Of a stretch of DNA of 18,632 nucleotides, positions 14,507 to 18,632 are shown in pieces (the first letter of the stretch is position 1; every line of letters starts with the position of its first letter). The DNA comes from Clostridia bacterium (GTDB lineage: Bacteria; Bacillota; Clostridia; Oscillospirales; CAG-272), in contig JAGDCE010000022.1 of assembly GCA_017958705.1 (NCBI GenBank), positions 1-18,632 on the forward strand, in the 5' to 3' direction. A program made the position numbers and the translations under genes. The notes under the pieces were generated by a model. It was given only the letters and a program-made list of their open reading frames with translations. It made no database searches and had not been told where the DNA came from.

Positions 14507-15643
14507 ATGAAAAAGGTCATCGGGTTTTTCAAAAAAGAGCTGATGCTCGTCGTTTCGCTTGCGGCGGCGGTCGTGTCGCTGTTCATAACGAAACCGTCCG
14601 CGGCGCTGCTGAAAGACATAGACTGGCGCACGCTCGGCATACTTCTGATGATGCTCTGCGTGCTCGAGGGCTTCAAGCAGGAATCCATACTTTCACCGCT
14701 CGTCGCGCTCGGCGCCCGCCTGCGGCGCATGAGCACGCTCACGCTTTTCCTCGTCTTCGGCGTGTTCTTCTCGTCGATGTTCGTGACGAACGACGTCTCG
14801 CTGATCATCTTCGTGCCGATAACGATACTGATCTTCCGCCGAGGGAATAAAGAAAAATATATCCTGCCCGTGCTGACGCTCGAAAACATCGCCGCGATCC
14901 GCGGCTCGCTTCTGATGCCGTTCGGCTCGCCGCAGAACATTTTCCTGTTCGGTCAGGCGGACGTCAGCGCCGGCCATTTCATGCTCCATATGCTGCCGCT
15001 TTGCGCGATGTCCGCGGTCCTGCTCGTCGTGTTCATACTGATACTTTACCGCAAAGACCCGTCGGAGGCGATAGAACCCGCCGGGACGGAACGCCCGTCA
15101 AAAGAGAACGCACCGCGCCGCGCCGCGTACCTGATCGCGTTTGCCGCGGTCGTGTACACCGTCGTTTCGCGCACGCGGTACTGGTATGTGATCCTGTTCG
15201 CCGTGCTCACCGCGGTCGCGATAACCGATATAAAGATATTCAAAAAAGTCGACCTCGTTCTTCTGCTGACGTTTCTGTGCTTCTTCATCTTCTCGTCGTC
15301 TGTCACGGCGAATGAAAAGATCGCGGCATTTCTCGGCCGCGCGGTCGCGGGCAGGGAATACTGGTGGTCGATCGGGCTGAGCCAGCTCATCTCGAACGTG
15401 CCGTCGACGATAGTGCTGTACCCGTTCTCAAAGAATTTCGCCGCTCTGATCTACGGCGCGGACACGGCGGGACTCTGTTCGCTGATCGGCTCGCTCGCGT
15501 CCGTCATAAACTACCGCATATACGTCCGCGAGTACCCGGGACAGGGCCTGAAGTTCATAAAAGTCTTCACGCTGATAAGCTGGGCATTCTTTTTGCTCGT
15601 CGTCATACCCGGGCTGCTGCTCAGCCGCTGGCCGTTCTTCTGA
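14507..15643 (+). CDS. Anion permease of the ion transporter superfamily (ArsB/YbiR-like)
   Basis: This 378-residue integral membrane protein has about ten hydrophobic segments. Two re-entrant-loop signatures of the ArsB/NhaD/CitMHS ion transporter superfamily are visible: TNDVSLIIFVPI with Asn95-Asp96, and LMPFGSPQNIFLF (Gly140 to Asn144), with a partial repeat in the second half (SQLISNVPSTIVLYPF). It is nearer to the short YbiR-like permeases than to full-length citrate transporters. The substrate is probably an inorganic or organic anion. The site GGGGA (14499-14503) precedes the ATG by 3 nt. The stop is 31 nt before the phosphatase gene. It does not resemble a sugar carrier, so its link to the mannose enzymes downstream is unclear. 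Confidence 0.82.
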   Translation: MKKVIGFFKKELMLVVSLAAAVVSLFITKPSAALLKDIDWRTLGILLMMLCVLEGFKQESILSPLVALGARLRRMSTLTLFLVFGVFFSSMFVTNDVSLIIFVPITILIFRRGNKEKYILPVLTLENIAAIRGSLLMPFGSPQNIFLFGQADVSAGHFMLHMLPLCAMSAVLLVVFILILYRKDPSEAIEPAGTERPSKENAPRRAAYLIAFAAVVYTVVSRTRYWYVILFAVLTAVAITDIKIFKKVDLVLLLTFLCFFIFSSSVTANEKIAAFLGRAVAGREYWWSIGLSQLISNVPSTIVLYPFSKNFAALIYGADTAGLCSLIGSLASVINYRIYVREYPGQGLKFIKVFTLISWAFFLLVVIPGLLLSRWPFF

Positions 15644-15674
15644 TAGCGGCGTTGTTCTGAAACGGTAATTTGAT

Positions 15675-16154
15675 ATGAGACCTGTAAAAATACTGTTCGT
15701 CTGCCACGGAAATATTTGCCGCAGTCCTACCGCGGAATTTCTCATGACGGATATGATAAAAAAAGCCGGGCTTTGCGGGATGATATCCGTGTCGTCCGCG
15801 GCGACGAGCACGGAAGAACTCGGCGACCCGGTGTATCCGCCGGCAAAGCGGATGCTGGCCGCGCACGGCATAAACTGCACCGGAAAAACGGCGCGGCAGA
15901 TGACGCGCGCTGACTACGATAAATACGATCTGCTGATCGGAATGGATCAGGCAAATATAAAAAACATGAAGCGCATCGCCGGCGGTGACGACGACGGCAA
16001 GATGCATCTGCTGCTCGAATACGCCGGGGAGACGCGCGGCGTCGCGGATCCGTGGTATACCGGCGATTTTAACGCGGCGTGGAACGATATAGAGCGCGGA
16101 TGCCGCGCACTGCTTCAAAAACTCATAAACGATACAGATGCGAGGGCGAAATGA
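15675..16154 (+). CDS. Low-molecular-weight protein tyrosine phosphatase
   Basis: This 159-residue cytoplasmic phosphatase has the P-loop CHGNICRSP at its N terminus, with nucleophile Cys10 and Arg16 (C-x5-R), and the general acid Asp125 in ADPWYTGDF. Both catalytic elements and the length are standard. Bacterial members dephosphorylate tyrosine kinases of capsule and exopolysaccharide assembly, or protein arginine phosphates (YwlE type). A Thr/Ile next to the P-loop distinguishes these; here it is Ile14, the residue usual in tyrosine-specific enzymes. The ribosome binding site is weak. The stop overlaps the manA-ROK start as ATGA, indicating coupled translation with sugar-phosphate metabolism. 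Confidence 0.93.
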   Translation: MRPVKILFVCHGNICRSPTAEFLMTDMIKKAGLCGMISVSSAATSTEELGDPVYPPAKRMLAAHGINCTGKTARQMTRADYDKYDLLIGMDQANIKNMKRIAGGDDDGKMHLLLEYAGETRGVADPWYTGDFNAAWNDIERGCRALLQKLINDTDARAK

Positions 16155-17989
16155 AAACGGAAAAACTATACCCTGTGTGCAAAAACTATATCTGGGGCGG
16201 CGATAAGCTCGTAAAGGAGTACGGCAAGACCGCGGATCTGCCGTGCGCGGAGAGCTGGGAATTCTCGTTCCATCCGGACGGGCTGTCAAAGCTGTCCGAC
16301 GGCAGGACACTGTCAGAGACTGCGACGCCCGATGATCTCGGCTCGAACTGCGCCGGATTCGCCGGCGTCCCGCTGATGGTCAAGCTGATCGACGCAAACG
16401 CCGATCTGTCGGTGCAGGTGCACCCGACGGACGCTTACGCCGGTGCGCGCGGTCTCGGTTTCGGAAAGACCGAAATGTGGTACGTCGTCGGCGCGGTGCC
16501 CGGAGCCTGTCTGTACGTCGGGCTAAGAGAGCCGGCCGATCCGGCGCGTATACGCGCCTCGGCGCTCGACGGCACGCTCGTTTCGCTGTTAAACCGCGTC
16601 GAGGTGCACACCGGCGACGCTTATCTGATCCCCGCGGGGACGGTGCACGCCATCGGCGCCGGCTGCGTGATCTGCGAGATACAGCAGAACAGCAATATCA
16701 CGTACCGGCTGTACGATCACGGCAGGATCGGCCCGGACGGCAAGCCGCGTCAGCTCCATCTCGACGACGCGCTCGCGGTCGCCGACACCGGCGCTTACCG
16801 CGCGAAACGCCCTTCGGCGCAGACCGCGGACGGGGTGCTGCTGTTCGCAAACAAGTACTTCACCGCGTCGCGCCTGACCGTCAGCGGAACGTATACGTTC
16901 ACGGCGGATAAAGGCTCTTTCCGTTGCGTCACTTGCGTTTGCGGCGCCGGCGTGATAGACGGTACCGGATGCCGCGCCGGAGATTCGTTCTTCATCCCCG
17001 CGGACGGATTGACGCATACGTACGAAGGCGATATGACGCTGATCGTATCCGCAAACAGAAAATACGCCGTAGGCATAGACCTCGGCGGGACGTTCATAAA
17101 AGGCGGGATCGCCGACGATCTCGGCAACGTCATAGCGAAGGGCAAGGTCCCTACGGGATCCGAAGACGGCGCCGACGCCGTGGCGGCGAGGATCGCGGGC
17201 CTTTGCGCGGATCTGCTGTCGGACGCGTGCATGACTGCGGACGACGTCGCAGGCGTCGGGATCGGAGTGCCGGGAATGATCGATACCGTGCGCGGTGAAG
17301 TTGTGTATTCGAATAACCTCGGCTGGTCGCATTTCCCGATAAAAAACGAAGTACAGCGCCTGACCGGACTGCCGGTCCGTATCTGCAACGACGCGAACGT
17401 CGCCGCGCTCGGCGAGGCGAAATTCGGCGCCGGCGCCGGGATGGAAAACGTCGTGATGCTCACGCTCGGCACCGGAGTCGGCGGAGGCCTGATACTCAAC
17501 GGTAAACTGTATGAGGGCAGCGGCGGCGCCGGCGCGGAGCTCGGACATATGGCGATCGTTTTGAACGGCGAATGCTGCACGTGCGGCCGCCGCGGGTGCC
17601 TCGAAGCGTACGCTTCGGCGACGGCGTTGATACGCGATACGAAACGCGCGATAAAAGAACACCCGGAAAGCCTGATGAGCACTCAGAGCGAGATAAACGG
17701 GACTACGGCGTTCCGGATGAGGGATAAGGACCCGTACGCCGCGGAGGTGGTGGAGAATTATATCTCGTATCTCGCCGCCGGAGTTATCGATATCGCAAAC
17801 GTCTTCCGCCCGCAGGCGGTGATAATCGGCGGCGGCATCGGCGCCGAAAAAGAAAACCTGACCGTGCCGCTGCAGGAAAAGCTCGACCGCGATATGTTCG
17901 GCGGAAAACTCGGCCCAGCGGTCCCCGTGATCCCCGCCGCGCTCGGAAATACAGCCGGAACGCTCGGCGCCGCCGCGCTCTGGTTCTGA
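16151..17989 (+). CDS. Bifunctional fusion: phosphomannose isomerase (ManA) - ROK sugar kinase
   Basis: This 612-residue chain is a complete type I phosphomannose isomerase followed by a complete ROK kinase. The isomerase part (1 to about 300) has the zinc ligands Gln89 and His91 (QVHPTD), Glu108 (KTEMWY) and His166 (GTVHAIG), plus the substrate segment NITYRLYDHGR. The kinase part (about 304-612) begins at KYAVGIDLGGT, a normal ROK N terminus, with catalytic Asp414 (CNDANVAALGEA), the ELGH motif (His466) and zinc-site cysteines 476, 478 and 483 (CTCGRRGC). There is no stop, ATG or ribosome binding site at the join, and the linker is only a few residues. The kinase could phosphorylate mannose and the isomerase convert it to fructose 6-phosphate in one protein. 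ROK specificity cannot be read by eye, so glucose or another hexose remains possible. The start is the ATG overlapping the phosphatase stop, after GAGGG (16142-16146). Confidence 0.9.
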   Translation: MKTEKLYPVCKNYIWGGDKLVKEYGKTADLPCAESWEFSFHPDGLSKLSDGRTLSETATPDDLGSNCAGFAGVPLMVKLIDANADLSVQVHPTDAYAGARGLGFGKTEMWYVVGAVPGACLYVGLREPADPARIRASALDGTLVSLLNRVEVHTGDAYLIPAGTVHAIGAGCVICEIQQNSNITYRLYDHGRIGPDGKPRQLHLDDALAVADTGAYRAKRPSAQTADGVLLFANKYFTASRLTVSGTYTFTADKGSFRCVTCVCGAGVIDGTGCRAGDSFFIPADGLTHTYEGDMTLIVSANRKYAVGIDLGGTFIKGGIADDLGNVIAKGKVPTGSEDGADAVAARIAGLCADLLSDACMTADDVAGVGIGVPGMIDTVRGEVVYSNNLGWSHFPIKNEVQRLTGLPVRICNDANVAALGEAKFGAGAGMENVVMLTLGTGVGGGLILNGKLYEGSGGAGAELGHMAIVLNGECCTCGRRGCLEAYASATALIRDTKRAIKEHPESLMSTQSEINGTTAFRMRDKDPYAAEVVENYISYLAAGVIDIANVFRPQAVIIGGGIGAEKENLTVPLQEKLDRDMFGGKLGPAVPVIPAALGNTAGTLGAAALWF

Positions 17990-17991
17990 AA

Positions 17992-18005
17992 AAAATACGT
18001 ATTTT
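17992..18005. repeat. 14-bp AT-rich palindrome after the manA-ROK gene
   Basis: AAAATACGTATTTT is a perfect palindrome starting 3 nt after the stop. It has no loop, so it is a poor hairpin as it stands; it may be a protein-binding site or part of a weak terminator. Confidence 0.4.
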
Positions 18006-18036
18006 ATGCCGCCGGGATAACACAAGCGCGAAGGAC

Positions 18037-18048
18037 TATGGTATAATG
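18037..18048 (+). promoter_or_regulatory. Extended -10 promoter of the small hydrophobic peptide gene
   Basis: TATGGTATAATG contains the -10 TATAAT (18042-18047) with an upstream TGG. The -35 region (about 18019-18024) is a poor match, so the extended -10 probably drives it. An A-rich start region follows. The same twelve bases recur at 18348-18359. Confidence 0.65.
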
Positions 18049-18073
18049 TTAAAAAAAGAAAAGGGGACAGACA

Positions 18074-18223
18074 ATGATCACGCTTATATTTCTGATCCTG
18101 ATCTTCAGAGGCACTCTGAGAATCATCAAAGCGCTCGTTAAATTCGCGCTGACTCTTTTGTGCATAATCATCGACGTTATCCTCATCCTCGCCATAATCG
18201 GCATCTGCTCGGTGCTGATCTGA
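18074..18223 (+). CDS. Small hydrophobic membrane peptide (49 aa), unknown
   Basis: This 49-codon frame encodes an almost wholly hydrophobic peptide: a short N-terminal stretch (residues 2-11, ITLIFLILIF), a basic middle (RGTLRIIKALVK, 12-23) and a second segment (about 24-49) rich in Ile and Leu with two Cys and one Asp (LLCIIIDVILILAIIGIC). It has a ribosome binding site (AAGGGG, 18061-18066, 7 nt before the ATG), a promoter upstream and a terminator 14 nt after the stop, so it looks like a genuine monocistronic gene. It could be a small membrane regulator, a type I toxin or a holin-like peptide. I see no antitoxin RNA clearly, and no family is recognised. Confidence 0.6.
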   Translation: MITLIFLILIFRGTLRIIKALVKFALTLLCIIIDVILILAIIGICSVLI

Positions 18224-18236
18224 AACCTGATCATCG

Positions 18237-18263
18237 AAAAAGCCCCGCATGAGGGGCTTTTTT
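18237..18263. terminator. Rho-independent terminator, bidirectional
   Basis: GCCCC (18242-18246) pairs with GGGGC (18253-18257) around a 6-nt loop. Flanking A5 and T6 extend the pairing and give a T-tract on both strands. It ends the small peptide transcript and would also stop transcription coming from the right. Confidence 0.9.
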
Positions 18264-18347
18264 GTTTTTGATTTTCTGCAAAAAAACGAAAAAAATCGAA
18301 AAAAGATGTCAAAATTATGCCGACAGGTTAACAATAACAGTAAACAT

Positions 18348-18359
18348 TATGGTATAATG
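18348..18359 (+). promoter_or_regulatory. Extended -10 promoter of the partial exported-protein gene
   Basis: TATGGTATAATG with TATAAT at 18353-18358, identical over twelve bases to the promoter at 18037-18048 and also followed by an A run. A possible -35, TTAACA (18328-18333), is 19 bp away, longer than ideal. The region between the terminator and here is AT-rich and holds no gene. Confidence 0.65.
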
Positions 18360-18383
18360 CAAAAAAAAGTTTGGAGAGTCGAA

Positions 18384-18632
18384 ATGAGAAAAAGAGTCTT
18401 ATCATTTTTAATTGCTTCGATTATGATTGTAACTGCATTGTCAGCAACATTTATATTCGCTGAGAACTCTGCAGGTGCGGGAATGATTGTAAAGGGAGTT
18501 TTATACACTTTCGAGGAAAATTCGGACTATCTTATAGATGAAGCTATAGATAAGAAGTCTATTGAAAATGGAAAAACCGGATATGGCAAATTAGTCGTTT
18601 ATGGAGATGCCATCAGCGGGACAAAGAATGGA
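18384..18632 (+). CDS. Exported protein, N-terminal fragment (runs off the window), unknown
   Basis: An open frame of 83 codons continues past the right edge. It starts with MRKR and a hydrophobic core, ending in FIFA followed by Glu27, a good signal peptidase I site with no lipobox. The exported part visible (ENSAGAGMIVKGVLYTFEE and onward) is not recognised. GGAGAG (18373-18378) lies 5 nt before the ATG. By hand count GC is 90 of 249 (36%), with TTA, ATT and AGA codons common, clearly unlike the high-GC genes to the left. That suggests recent acquisition or a different expression class. Confidence 0.7.
   Translation, partial: MRKRVLSFLIASIMIVTALSATFIFAENSAGAGMIVKGVLYTFEENSDYLIDEAIDKKSIENGKTGYGKLVVYGDAISGTKNG

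Noticed and set aside
16079..16150. Earlier GTG start for the manA-ROK gene
   Set aside because: It would overlap the phosphatase gene by 76 nt and add residues unlike ManA; the ATGA overlap at 16151 with GAGGG upstream is the natural start.
16589..18334. Long open frame on the minus strand (581 codons)
   Set aside because: It is antisense to the manA-ROK fusion, the small peptide gene and the terminator, and its translation shows no motif.

Overview
The window looks like a chromosome fragment of an anaerobic Gram-positive bacterium, most likely a Clostridia-type member of the Bacillota. Supporting signs are consensus promoters (TTGACA, 17 bp, TATAAT), strong GGAG-type ribosome binding sites, lipoproteins with Thr/Glu-rich tethers, a split transketolase, an NfnAB electron-bifurcating transhydrogenase and a cupin-type phosphomannose isomerase. 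Coding GC is high (36 of 60 in one line counted by hand), while intergenic stretches are AT-rich. Every gene I can support is on the + strand. No gene-free stretch exceeds about 180 bases. I see no tRNA, rRNA, CRISPR array or insertion sequence.

Region 1 (41-5790) starts with a perfect consensus promoter and holds five tightly packed genes: an acetolactate-synthase-family ThDP enzyme, the N- and C-terminal halves of a transketolase, a long RpiB/LacAB-type isomerase, and a methylmalonate-semialdehyde-dehydrogenase-type aldehyde dehydrogenase. No kinase, transporter or regulator is present, so the substrate is not obvious. Transketolase halves plus an RpiB-like isomerase plus a CoA-type aldehyde dehydrogenase resemble the toolkit of the transketolase-type sulfoquinovose pathway (sulfo-TK). 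The isomerase lacks the ring-opening His and the usual phosphate-binding residues of RpiB, which fits a small acyclic, possibly non-phosphorylated substrate. This is inference; a pathway for another C4-C6 sugar or an inositol-like compound remains possible.

Region 2 (5788-10552) follows directly, separated by an extended -10-like element and a LacI-type dyad. It encodes two lipoproteins: a SGNH/sialate-O-acetylesterase-like enzyme and a 1020-residue beta-rich protein of unknown function. They suggest surface carbohydrate processing linked to region 1. A strong hairpin closes the region.

Region 3 (10640-14432) is a translationally coupled operon: nfnA, nfnB, a membrane-anchored alpha/beta hydrolase and the RNA 2',3'-cyclic phosphodiesterase thpR. 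Region 4 (14449-17989) has a second perfect promoter and encodes an anion-transporter-superfamily permease, a low-molecular-weight tyrosine phosphatase and a single-chain fusion of phosphomannose isomerase with a ROK sugar kinase, which could take free mannose to fructose 6-phosphate. Region 5 (18037-18632) has a 49-residue hydrophobic peptide gene with its own promoter and terminator, then the start of an AT-rich gene for an exported protein that runs off the window.
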